A stretch of DNA of 64,000 nucleotides, taken from positions 1-64,000 of the forward strand of contig DASPXV010000059.1 in NCBI GenBank assembly GCA_035637115.1, given 5' to 3'. Below, one piece after another: positions 41,471 through 49,111 of the stretch (position 1 is its first letter; every line of letters begins with the position of its first letter). The translations under genes and the position numbers were made by a program. The DNA is from JAICSD01 sp035637115 (GTDB lineage Bacteria > Acidobacteriota > Vicinamibacteria > Vicinamibacterales > 2-12-FULL-66-21). The notes below the pieces were generated by a model, which searched no databases, was not told where the DNA came from, and worked only from the letters and a program-made list of their open reading frames with translations.

Positions 41471-42709
41471 CTACGAAAAAGGGGGTTCTGGAGTTCTGAA
41501 GTTCTGCTTTCGTTCCCACGCGAGAGTGCCCGCGACCCAGGTTTGCACAACGTTCAGGTCGAGATCGAGGATGGCGAGGTCGGCCACGGCACCTGCGGCT
41601 ACCACCCCGAAGCCCTGCAGCCCGAGTGCGCGGGCGGGCGTGGTCGCGCAGACGGTGGCGGCGTCGGACAAACTGAGGCCCACCTGCGAAACGAGCTTCG
41701 CAAAGGCGCGATCCATCGTCAGCGAGCTACCCGCGATGGTGCCGTCGTCCAGGTACGCGGCGTCGCGAATCGTGATCGGATAGCCGCCCAGCGTGACCCG
41801 CGAACCCTTAGGCAGTCCGGAGCCGGCGGTGCCATCGGTAATGGCCATGATTCGCTCTGGTCGCTTCGCCGCGAGCGCGGCGCGCATCATCGCGGGATGC
41901 ACGTGGACGCCGTCGCAGATCAGCTCCGCGACGACTTCGTCCGACTCGAGGACGGCTCCGGCGAGGCCGGGCACGCGGTGACCGAGCGCCGGCATCCGGT
42001 TGAACAGGTGCGTCGCCTGTCGCGCGCCAGCGCGAATTCCCGCCAGCGCCTGCTCGTAGGTCGCGCCGGAGTGCCCGAGCGACACGTGGTGGCCGTGCGA
42101 CACGAGGTCGGCGATCAGTTCGAGCGCGCCATCGAGTTCCGGCGCGAGCGTGACGATCCCGACGTCAGGCCTTGCCGCGGCGATCTCGTCGAGGACTTCA
42201 GCGCCGGACCAGGTGCCCTCAGGCCGCAGTGTGACGCCTCGCAGACATGCGAGCGGCTGCGCCCCCTTGTATTCAGGATTGATGAAATTGCTCTCCAGGT
42301 GCGCGGGGAGCACGCGCGCGCCGCCGGGAGGGCGGGTCGTGCGCGCGAGGCGGACGCCGGCGAGCATCTGTCGCAGCGTCGCGGGATCGCAGGCGATTGA
42401 CGTCGGACAGAACGCGGTCACACCGTAACGCGGCAAGCGTTCGGCCATCGTGGCGATCGCGCTGCCGCCATCGAGCGCGTCCGTGCCTTCGATGCCGTGC
42501 ACGTGCACGTCGATGAAGCCAGGGACTATGTAGTGATCGGGGAAGTCGAGACTGAGAGTGTCCTCGGTGTAGTGGCTTCCGCCTTGAGGCGGAAGATCCT
42601 TAGCTTCAGACGAAAGGATTTCCGCGATTCGATCGCCCTCGAGAACGAGCGTTGCGCCGGCGAGCACGCGATCCGGCAGCACCAGGTCAGCGCCGGACAG
42701 GAGGATCAT
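41471..42709 (-). CDS. nagA: N-acetylglucosamine-6-phosphate deacetylase
   Basis: Amidohydrolase that deacetylates GlcNAc-6-P. Metal motif FIDVHVHGIEG near residue 70, LESNFINPEYKGAQ, GHSGATYEQAL, THLFNRMPAL, and the catalytic Asp in ITDGTAG. 412 residues. Residues near 34-48 (SSEAKDLPPQGGSHY) come from a REP-like hairpin inserted in frame, and the C-terminal tail (NFRTPEPPFS) is encoded by short GTTCTGAA-type repeats. Overlaps nagK by 4 nt. Confidence 0.93.
   Translation of the reverse strand: MILLSGADLVLPDRVLAGATLVLEGDRIAEILSSEAKDLPPQGGSHYTEDTLSLDFPDHYIVPGFIDVHVHGIEGTDALDGGSAIATMAERLPRYGVTAFCPTSIACDPATLRQMLAGVRLARTTRPPGGARVLPAHLESNFINPEYKGAQPLACLRGVTLRPEGTWSGAEVLDEIAAARPDVGIVTLAPELDGALELIADLVSHGHHVSLGHSGATYEQALAGIRAGARQATHLFNRMPALGHRVPGLAGAVLESDEVVAELICDGVHVHPAMMRAALAAKRPERIMAITDGTAGSGLPKGSRVTLGGYPITIRDAAYLDDGTIAGSSLTMDRAFAKLVSQVGLSLSDAATVCATTPARALGLQGFGVVAAGAVADLAILDLDLNVVQTWVAGTLAWERKQNFRTPEPPFS
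42576..42595. repeat. REP-like hairpin element inside nagA
   Basis: CTTCCGCC-TTGA-GGCGGAAG perfect 8-bp arms, followed on the plus strand by ATCCTTAGCTTC. It adds about 15 residues to NagA without breaking the frame. Confidence 0.8.
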
Positions 42710-43542
42710 GCCGGCGCGATGAAAGCGAGACGCGCCGCGCCGATCGCGACCTCGTCGGCGCCAAGTGTGGAAAATTCGACCCGCAGATCGTGCATCGCGT
42801 CCGGCGGAAGCCGGCGGGCGCACTCCTGGCGGACCGGTTCGAGCATCAGGTCCGCCGCCGCGACGCTGCCGCTGATGATGATGACGTCGGGATCGATCGC
42901 GGCCGCAAGGGTCGCGACGGCCATGCCGATGTATTTGGCGGTGTCGCGCACGACGGAGATTGCGACGCCGTCACCGGTGCGGGCACCTTCGAACACGTGC
43001 TGTCCCGTGATCGCGTCGAGCGATCCCCCCGCTGCTTCGAGGACGCGCGACTGATCGCCCGCCTGGATGCGCCACGAGAGGCGCCGCGCGATTCCGCGCG
43101 CGGACACTTCGGCTGCGAGACTTCCCAGCCGGCGGTAGTCCTGCCGCTCGACGGGATTGAGCGCGAGCCATGCCGCGGCACCGGCACGGTTATGTGCGCC
43201 ACCCCACGGCTTTCCGTCGAGCATGACGCCGGCATAAACCTCGTCGCCGATATGGAGGCAGATGGCGTGCTGCACACCTTGGGCCGCGCCGAGCCACGCT
43301 TCGGCGGCGATGGCCGCAGCGCCGGCAGTGCACCGGGTGATCGACTTGATGCCTGAGACCGCCGTCTTCTCGCCAGGTTCCGCCGAGGCCACACCGGCGC
43401 GCTCCGGCGTCTTGGCGCTCATGACGGAGCCTGCCGCGTGCGCCGCCGTATCGCCACTGCCGCGGGCGACCACCTGTCCGCGCTCGTCGATAACGACGGC
43501 GCGCGCCGGACGTTCCGACAGGTCAAGACCCAGGCTGAGCAT
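42706..43542 (-). CDS. ROK/BadF-type sugar kinase (probably N-acetylglucosamine kinase)
   Basis: 278-residue ATPase of the sugar-kinase/actin-fold superfamily: opening LSLGLDLSERPARAVVIDE, HIGDEVYAGVMLDGKPWGGAHNRAG, and VIIISGSVAAADLML in the C-terminal ATP site. The zinc-binding Cys cluster of many ROK proteins is absent. It overlaps nagA by 4 nt, so it probably phosphorylates GlcNAc (or another amino sugar) for NagA. Start is ATG 43542. Confidence 0.8.
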   Translation of the reverse strand: MLSLGLDLSERPARAVVIDERGQVVARGSGDTAAHAAGSVMSAKTPERAGVASAEPGEKTAVSGIKSITRCTAGAAAIAAEAWLGAAQGVQHAICLHIGDEVYAGVMLDGKPWGGAHNRAGAAAWLALNPVERQDYRRLGSLAAEVSARGIARRLSWRIQAGDQSRVLEAAGGSLDAITGQHVFEGARTGDGVAISVVRDTAKYIGMAVATLAAAIDPDVIIISGSVAAADLMLEPVRQECARRLPPDAMHDLRVEFSTLGADEVAIGAARLAFIAPA

Positions 43543-43945
43543 CGATGTGCCACTCCACCTTGCGCCGCTCGAGCGGCAGCGCACGCGCGTCGGCGGCCCT
43601 GAAAAGCTCGCGGTCCATCCGCGCCAGCAGGCGCCGCAGCCACCGTTCGTCCGGTGCGCAGAACACGATCACGCCGGCCCCTTCGTCGGGCGGAAACTGC
43701 CGGTCGTCGAGATAATCGCGGTCCAGGGTCACGAGCGTGCGCCCAAGCTGCCGCGCCAGGCGGAAATGTTCGATATCGCGCGCGCGGCGGAGATCGTCAT
43801 GCTCGAGCACGAACAGCACATTCCATCCGAGCTTCTCGCGCATGAATGCGACAACGCCGTTGGGCATGTTCGCATCGGCGTACACGCGCGGTCGGTCGGC
43901 GACCTGTTCGACGAGCGGTCCCAGCTCGGACGAAAGCGTTCCCAT
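43523..43945 (-). CDS. DUF5615-type PIN-like protein
   Basis: 140-residue protein with the VYADANMPNGVVAFMREKLGW opening and later TLDRDYLDD acidic cluster, as in the DUF5615 PIN-like group. Such proteins often act as toxins paired with a DUF433 antitoxin; no DUF433 gene lies beside this one. It overlaps nagK by 20 nt. The assignment is moderate; nuclease activity is inferred only. Confidence 0.7.
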   Translation of the reverse strand: MGTLSSELGPLVEQVADRPRVYADANMPNGVVAFMREKLGWNVLFVLEHDDLRRARDIEHFRLARQLGRTLVTLDRDYLDDRQFPPDEGAGVIVFCAPDERWLRRLLARMDRELFRAADARALPLERRKVEWHIDAQPGS

Positions 43946-43988
43946 TAATACAAGCAGGGCGCAGGACGAAAGCCAGAAGTCCCGGCGA

Positions 43989-45149
43989 TCATCGGTGCCT
44001 GTCCACTTCCGCCGGTTCTCTCGCCGTGTCGGCCTTCGAAGTCTTCGCCGCTTGCGCCTGCCGCAGCAGATCGGCCACAAGCGCGTCGCGCTTGTGCACC
44101 AGTTCCCGGCGCTTCCGCCGGTTGTGCGTCGATCCGACGGCGTATTCGCAGAACAGTGGGAAGGCGATCGTCGAGTCGCAGTAGGCCACGACCGTGTCGG
44201 GCAGCACGCCCGGATTCACCTTGCCCCAGCTGACGGCTTCCGCGGGCGTCGCGCCGGACAGACCGCCCCAGACGACCTGGTCGGTCGTGATCTGGATGAA
44301 GTAATCGTTCCCCCCTTTGGGGATGCCATACACCTCCCAGAGCGTCGGCTGCCCCTGGAGGTAGAAGTTCTTCGGCGATCCGCCGCCCAGGATCACGCAG
44401 CCATTCTGCTTGCCGGCGAGAATGATCGCGCAAACCTCGTTGACGTCGCGATTCGGATCGATCATCAGCGTGCCGTTGTTCATCAGCTCGTGGTACGCGA
44501 TGTTCATGCCGATGGAACTGTCACCTGGCGACGACGTGTAGATCGGCATGCCGCACTGCGCGGCCTTGGCGACCACCGAGTACTCCGCGCATGCGGGATT
44601 CTTCTCGAGAAGATCCAGTCCGAGGCGGTAATGAAATTCCGCGGTCGACATCGTCCCCGATATCTTCGAGCGGACCAGGAAATCGCGGATGTACGAGTCG
44701 GTCTCGAGCAGGACGGTCGCCGGAAACAGGACGTCGTAAATTCGAATGACGCCCTGCTCGTACAGCTCGACGTCGTCCATGAACGGCGAGCCGCGGTGCA
44801 GCGAGAAGTTCAGGGCGTAATGGAGGTCGTGATACAGGTTCGCGCCCGTGCTGATCATGAAGTCGATCAGTCCGCGCTCCATCATCTCGATGACGCAGCC
44901 CCCCAGTCCCGCGGGGGTCAGAGCGCCGGCAACCGTCAGGCCGACCGTCGTGTCGTTCTCGGGCGCCAGCATCTTGTCGGCGTAGATGTGACACGCTTCG
45001 GAGAGGCGCCCGGCGTTGAATGCCTGGAATCCGTCGTCGATCAACTGTCTGATGTCGGCGCTGCCCTTTGGCCGGTAGTAACGAATCTGCTTGCCTTGGA
45101 GGTATTGAGCGGGTCCGTGACCCGGCGATCCGGGCGCCCTATACGGCAT
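43989..45149 (-). CDS. Deoxyhypusine-synthase-like protein
   Basis: 386 residues of the deoxyhypusine synthase fold: GLTVAGALTPAGLGG, MISTGANLYHDLHY, TSSPGDSSIGMNIAY, and the NAD/catalytic region GCVILGGGSPKNF with the conserved Lys, then GATPAEAVSWGKVNP. Bacteria lack eIF5A, so related enzymes make polyamines such as homospermidine or bis-guanidino products. No other polyamine gene lies near. Start is the ATG at 45149 (MPYRAPG). Confidence 0.87.
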   Translation of the reverse strand: MPYRAPGSPGHGPAQYLQGKQIRYYRPKGSADIRQLIDDGFQAFNAGRLSEACHIYADKMLAPENDTTVGLTVAGALTPAGLGGCVIEMMERGLIDFMISTGANLYHDLHYALNFSLHRGSPFMDDVELYEQGVIRIYDVLFPATVLLETDSYIRDFLVRSKISGTMSTAEFHYRLGLDLLEKNPACAEYSVVAKAAQCGMPIYTSSPGDSSIGMNIAYHELMNNGTLMIDPNRDVNEVCAIILAGKQNGCVILGGGSPKNFYLQGQPTLWEVYGIPKGGNDYFIQITTDQVVWGGLSGATPAEAVSWGKVNPGVLPDTVVAYCDSTIAFPLFCEYAVGSTHNRRKRRELVHKRDALVADLLRQAQAAKTSKADTAREPAEVDRHR

Positions 45150-45206
45150 TCTGAGAGAATAGCACCAACCAACCGATAAGACTCTTGACACCGGGCGCCC
45201 GCAGGA

Positions 45207-45222
45207 GCGACTGTTAAGTCGC
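45207..45222. repeat. Small perfect hairpin in the divergent promoter region
   Basis: GCGACT-GTTA-AGTCGC between the deoxyhypusine-synthase-like gene and the PH-like gene. A TTGACA at 45185-45190 precedes it, but no good -10 follows at 17 bp. It could be an operator. Confidence 0.4.
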
Positions 45223-45244
45223 TTCCGCGCCGTATTTTGAACGT

Positions 45245-45670
45245 ATGGACGACACGAACACGCTGCTGCTTTGGACGATCGGCGTGGGCGCGATCGGGGT
45301 GGCCCTCGTCGGCCTGTGGGTCTGGTCGCGCGGACGCCGGCTGTCCGGCGAGCACGTGTTCCGTGCGAGCCGCTGGAGCCGCGGGAACCACCTGTTCCCG
45401 ACACAGGTGGCAGTCACGCCGGAGAGCGTGGTTCACTACACGCCGCAGTGGTTCGGGCGGCGCGAACACTCGATCCACATGGCGCATGTGGCGTCGGTGG
45501 AAGTCGACACGAACCTGTTTTTTTCGAACGTCGTGATCGAGACGAGCGGCGGATCCGAGCCCGTGCGGTGCCACGGCCACAGAAAGCGTGATGCGGTCGA
45601 AATGAAACGGCTGATCAACCAATACCAATCGGACTACTACGGCCCCAACCGTCAGCCGAAGAATGTCTAA
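45245..45670 (+). CDS. Membrane-anchored bacterial PH-domain-like hypothetical protein
   Basis: 141 residues. One N-terminal membrane segment (LLLWTIGVGAIGVALVGLWVW), then a small beta-rich domain (HLFPTQVAVTPESVVHYTPQWFGRREHSI in part, and HMAHVASVEVDTNLFFSNVVIET in part) resembling bacterial PH-like domains. It overlaps the sigma-54 regulator by 8 nt, so the two are probably co-translated and functionally linked. Confidence 0.7.
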   Translation: MDDTNTLLLWTIGVGAIGVALVGLWVWSRGRRLSGEHVFRASRWSRGNHLFPTQVAVTPESVVHYTPQWFGRREHSIHMAHVASVEVDTNLFFSNVVIETSGGSEPVRCHGHRKRDAVEMKRLINQYQSDYYGPNRQPKNV

Positions 45671-47000
45671 CGCCGACAACATGGTCGCGCGGCGCGCGGA
45701 TCCCGCCGAAGTCACGGCGAGGTTCCAGGGACTCGTGCAGTCGCCGCTGCGCGCCGCGATCCTGCGCTTCATGTGCGCGCGTCCCGACGAATCGTTCGAC
45801 GTCGAAGCGCTGATGCAGACGTTCGGGCGGATGCGGCTCGACGTCGAGAACTGCGTGCGCGAGCTCAACGCGTTCGGGATTGCAAAGAAGACCGCCGGCC
45901 CCGGCGCGCCGAAGTACGGCTTCGTGCAGCCGGACAACGACGTGCTGCACGAACTGCTCGACGAGTTCCTCGAGCGGCGCGCGACCGTCAGCAGCGAAGA
46001 CCGCTCCCCCGCGGTGCAGCGCTTCCGCGAGATGATCGGGCGCGACGAGAAGATGCTCGTCATCTTCGAATGGATCCGCACGGCGGCGAAATCGGACATC
46101 TCGGTCCTGATCCTCGGGCCAACGGGTTCCGGCAAGGAGCTCGTCGCGCGAATGATCCACGAACTGAGCCGCCGCGGCACGCATCGCTTCCAGGCGGTGA
46201 ACTGCGCGGCGCTGCCCGACACGCTGTTCGAGTCGGAAATCTTCGGCTACGAAAAAGGCGCGTTCACCGGCGCGCACGATCGGAAGCCCGGACGGCTGGA
46301 ACTCGCCAACAACGGCACGCTCTTCCTCGACGAAATCGGCGACATGTCGCTGATGGCGCAGGCAAAGCTGTTGCGCGTGCTCGAAGAACGCCGTTTCGAA
46401 CGCCTCGGCGGAAATACGTCGATCGAGGTGAACTTCCGATTGATCTCCGCGACGAACCGCCCGCTCGAGCAGTTCGTGCGCGATACGCGCTTCCGCGAAG
46501 ACCTCTACTACCGCGTCAACGCGTTTTCGATCCGGCTGCCGTCGCTGCGCGAGCGCACGATCGACATCCCGGTTCTGGCGCAGCGGTTCCTGGCGCGTTA
46601 CTGCGCCGCGAACGGACTCCCCCTCGATGGCAAGTCGTTCTCGAAAGAAGCCGCCGAGCTGCTGATGCACTACCACTGGCCAGGTAACATCCGCGAGCTG
46701 GAAAGCACCGTCTCGCGCGCGGCGTTGTCTTCACCGGGACGTGTCATTCGCGGCACTGACGTCGAGTTCCTTCACGCCGCGGAAACGCCGGTCGAGTCCT
46801 CGCGGGAGCGCCTCCCGTCGCTCGCGGATGCGGAGCGCGTGCATATCTCGCGCGTGCTCGAAAGCGTCAATTGGAACAAGAAGCAGGCAGCGGCGGTGCT
46901 CGAAATCAGCCGCGGGACGCTGTACCGCAAGATCGTCGAATACGGCCTCGAAGAGGTGCCGCCACCGTCCCGAAACAGAACAACCAGGGCCGAAACGTAG
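45663..47000 (+). CDS. Sigma-54-dependent transcriptional activator with N-terminal winged helix
   Basis: 445 residues. AAA+ core: Walker A GPTGSGKELVARM near residue 160, the GAFTGAHD loop that contacts sigma-54, Walker B LFLDEIGDMSLMAQ, and the R-finger region SATNRPLEQF, then HWPGNIRELES. The C-terminal Fis-type HTH is NKKQAAAVLEISRGTLYRKI. Instead of a receiver domain, residues 20-90 look like a winged helix (SPLRAAILRFM, DVENCVRELNAFGIAKK). Follows the PH-like protein and precedes the S8 protease gene by 239 bp, which it may control. Confidence 0.93.
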   Translation: MSNADNMVARRADPAEVTARFQGLVQSPLRAAILRFMCARPDESFDVEALMQTFGRMRLDVENCVRELNAFGIAKKTAGPGAPKYGFVQPDNDVLHELLDEFLERRATVSSEDRSPAVQRFREMIGRDEKMLVIFEWIRTAAKSDISVLILGPTGSGKELVARMIHELSRRGTHRFQAVNCAALPDTLFESEIFGYEKGAFTGAHDRKPGRLELANNGTLFLDEIGDMSLMAQAKLLRVLEERRFERLGGNTSIEVNFRLISATNRPLEQFVRDTRFREDLYYRVNAFSIRLPSLRERTIDIPVLAQRFLARYCAANGLPLDGKSFSKEAAELLMHYHWPGNIRELESTVSRAALSSPGRVIRGTDVEFLHAAETPVESSRERLPSLADAERVHISRVLESVNWNKKQAAAVLEISRGTLYRKIVEYGLEEVPPPSRNRTTRAET

Positions 47001-47239
47001 CTCGATCTGGAACACCTCGCAGCCAGCTCACCCAAAAGGACTTAGCGCCAGAATTTGGTGATGCTGTCTCAGGACGGGACAAGCGCGCACCACTCTTCGA
47101 CGCGCGTCATTTTGGGGAACACCAGACCCAGCACGTAACGCCATTGTAATCATGAGCTTACGAAACTGTGCTTCTGGACCGTTTTCGGCAGACAGATTGC
47201 AAAACCGCTGGGCCGGGCGCCCCGCGCCTCCCCTGCGAA
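47001..47239. other. Intergenic region upstream of the S8 protease gene
   Basis: 239 bp with no coding signature. A weak -24/-12-like pattern, TGG at 47175-47177 with GGCA at 47187-47190, puts GG and GC 10 nt apart as in sigma-54 promoters, but the flanking bases match poorly. No tRNA or strong hairpin is seen. Confidence 0.3.
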
Positions 47240-49111
47240 ATGTCCCGAAAGTTCGTCGTCATCGCCGCCCTCCTGACGGTATTTCGGGCCGCGCCGGTCT
47301 TTGCCGCGCCGGCCGAAAGACCGTCCGCGGGTGAAAGCAAGCTCGATCGCGAGCTCCAGGCCCGCGCGCGCGTGCCGCGTGGCAGCTCGCGCGTCATCCT
47401 CCGGCTGACTCCTGGCGTTTCCCCCGCGTCCGCTGAACGCGCCATCCGCAGCTTCCGCGGAACGATCGGCCGCCGCCTCGCGTCCGTTGGCGGTCAGGTC
47501 GCGTACGTTCCCGACGGCTCGCTCGACGCGCTTGGGCGCGTACCGGGCGTGTCGAGCGTGAGCCTCGATCGCCGCGTGCAGGGAACGCTGGAGCGCACGG
47601 GCGGCACCATCGGTGCGAACTGGGTCCGCGAGAACCTCGGGTTCGACGGCACGGGCGTCGGCGTCGCGATCATCGATTCGGGCGTCGCCAACTGGCACGA
47701 CGACCTCGGCAGCGCCCGTGTCTCGCGCTTCGTCGATTTCGTGAACTTCCAGACCGCCGCCTATGACGACTATGGCCACGGAACCCACGTCGCGGGGGTA
47801 ATCGCGGGGGACGGCCACGACTCCGAGGGACGCCGCAGCGGCATCGCGCCTGGCGCCACGCTGCTGGTCGAGAAAGTCCTCGACGCGTCGGGTCAGGGAT
47901 ATATCAGCAACGTCATCGCCGCGATCGATTACGCGATCGCAAACAAGGACGAGCTCCACATCCGCGTCCTCAATCTCTCGGTGGCCGCGGGTGTTTACGA
48001 GTCGTACAACACCGATCCGCTGACGCTCGCCGCGAAGCGCGCCGTCGAAGCGGGCATCGTCGTCGTCTCCGCCGCGGGCAATCTTGGGAAGAATGCGGAG
48101 GGACAGCCGCAGTACGGCGGCGTCGGTGCCCCCGGCAACGCGCCGTGGGTGATCACGGTAGGCGCCTCGAGCCACAACGGCACGACGGATCGGTCGGACG
48201 ACACGGTCGCGGGATTCAGTTCGCGCGGACCGAGCGCGATCGATTTCCAGGCGAAGCCGGATCTCGTCGCGCCCGGCGTCGGCATCGAGTCGATCGCGGA
48301 AGCGGGCAGCACGCTGTGGAACACCAAGCCGCTGATGCGGCTGTGGGGCACGGTCCCGACCGCGACCGAGCCGTACCTCTCTTTGAGCGGCACGAGCATG
48401 GCGGCCCCAGTCGTCACCGGCACGATCGCGCTGATGCTGCAGGCGAACCCGGCGCTCACACCGAACCTCGTAAAGGCGGTCCTGCAGTTCACCGCCGAAA
48501 CGCACACCGCTTACAACGGCCTCACGCAGGGTGCGGGATTCCTGAACGCGCACGGCGCGGTGGATCTGTCGCGCTCGGTCGCAACCGGCGCGTCTCTCGA
48601 TGCGTCAAACGTGACGACCACCACCGACACGGTCGAGTGGGGACGCCGGATCATCTGGGGCAACCATCGCGTGGGGGGCGGCGAGCTGCGCGCGGATGCG
48701 AGCGCCTGGCGCACCGACGTGATCTGGGGCAGCGGACTCACGCCTGACGGGTCGCCCGTCGTCTGGGGCACGGCATGCACCGGTGACTCCGAGTGCGACA
48801 ATATCGTCTGGGGCACGACGTGCGACACCGCCGAGTGCGACAACATCGTGTGGGGCACGGAGTGCGGCGGCGCCGACTGCGACAGCATCGTCTGGGGCAC
48901 CGCGTGCGACAGCGCCGAGTGCGAAAAAACCGTCTGGGGCACCGCGAGCGAGAGTGACAACATTGTTTGGGACATGGACGCCGACGGGGAAAACGACAAT
49001 ATCGTCTGGGGCACCAACGTCCTCGATGAATCCGACAACCTTGTCTGGGGCGCGCCGGCGATCCGGCGGCAGTCCCGGATTCTCACCGTGATCGATCCCT
49101 GGTTTAAATGA
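47240..49111 (+). CDS. Secreted S8 (subtilisin-like) peptidase with C-terminal IVWG repeats
   Basis: 623 residues from the ATG at 47240. Signal peptide (FVVIAALLTVFRAAPVFA), an inhibitor-I9-like propeptide, and the S8 core with all three catalytic motifs: Asp in VAIIDSGVANW, His in YGHGTHVAGV and Ser in SGTSMAAPVV. After the core, residues 466-604 hold eleven repeats built around (I/V)(I/V)WG, many as DNIVWGT, with paired Cys and acidic residues between them. Function of the tail is unknown; it may be a surface or polymer-binding module. The stop overlaps the next start (ATGA). Confidence 0.93.
   Translation: MSRKFVVIAALLTVFRAAPVFAAPAERPSAGESKLDRELQARARVPRGSSRVILRLTPGVSPASAERAIRSFRGTIGRRLASVGGQVAYVPDGSLDALGRVPGVSSVSLDRRVQGTLERTGGTIGANWVRENLGFDGTGVGVAIIDSGVANWHDDLGSARVSRFVDFVNFQTAAYDDYGHGTHVAGVIAGDGHDSEGRRSGIAPGATLLVEKVLDASGQGYISNVIAAIDYAIANKDELHIRVLNLSVAAGVYESYNTDPLTLAAKRAVEAGIVVVSAAGNLGKNAEGQPQYGGVGAPGNAPWVITVGASSHNGTTDRSDDTVAGFSSRGPSAIDFQAKPDLVAPGVGIESIAEAGSTLWNTKPLMRLWGTVPTATEPYLSLSGTSMAAPVVTGTIALMLQANPALTPNLVKAVLQFTAETHTAYNGLTQGAGFLNAHGAVDLSRSVATGASLDASNVTTTTDTVEWGRRIIWGNHRVGGGELRADASAWRTDVIWGSGLTPDGSPVVWGTACTGDSECDNIVWGTTCDTAECDNIVWGTECGGADCDSIVWGTACDSAECEKTVWGTASESDNIVWDMDADGENDNIVWGTNVLDESDNLVWGAPAIRRQSRILTVIDPWFK
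48635..49050 (+). repeat. Coding tandem repeats (IVWG units) in the S8 protease gene
   Basis: Imperfect repeats of about 45 bp with the core word ATCGTCTGGGGCAC or close variants, encoding the (I/V)(I/V)WG units. They look like a spaced-repeat array but stay in one reading frame throughout and encode similar peptides. Confidence 0.85.

Noticed and set aside
47175..47190. Sigma-54 promoter upstream of the S8 protease
   Set aside because: The GG/GC spacing fits but flanking positions match the consensus poorly; too weak to list as a promoter.
48635..49050. CRISPR-like repeat array
   Set aside because: The repeats are degenerate, all in one reading frame, encode similar peptides, have no constant spacer and no cas genes nearby.
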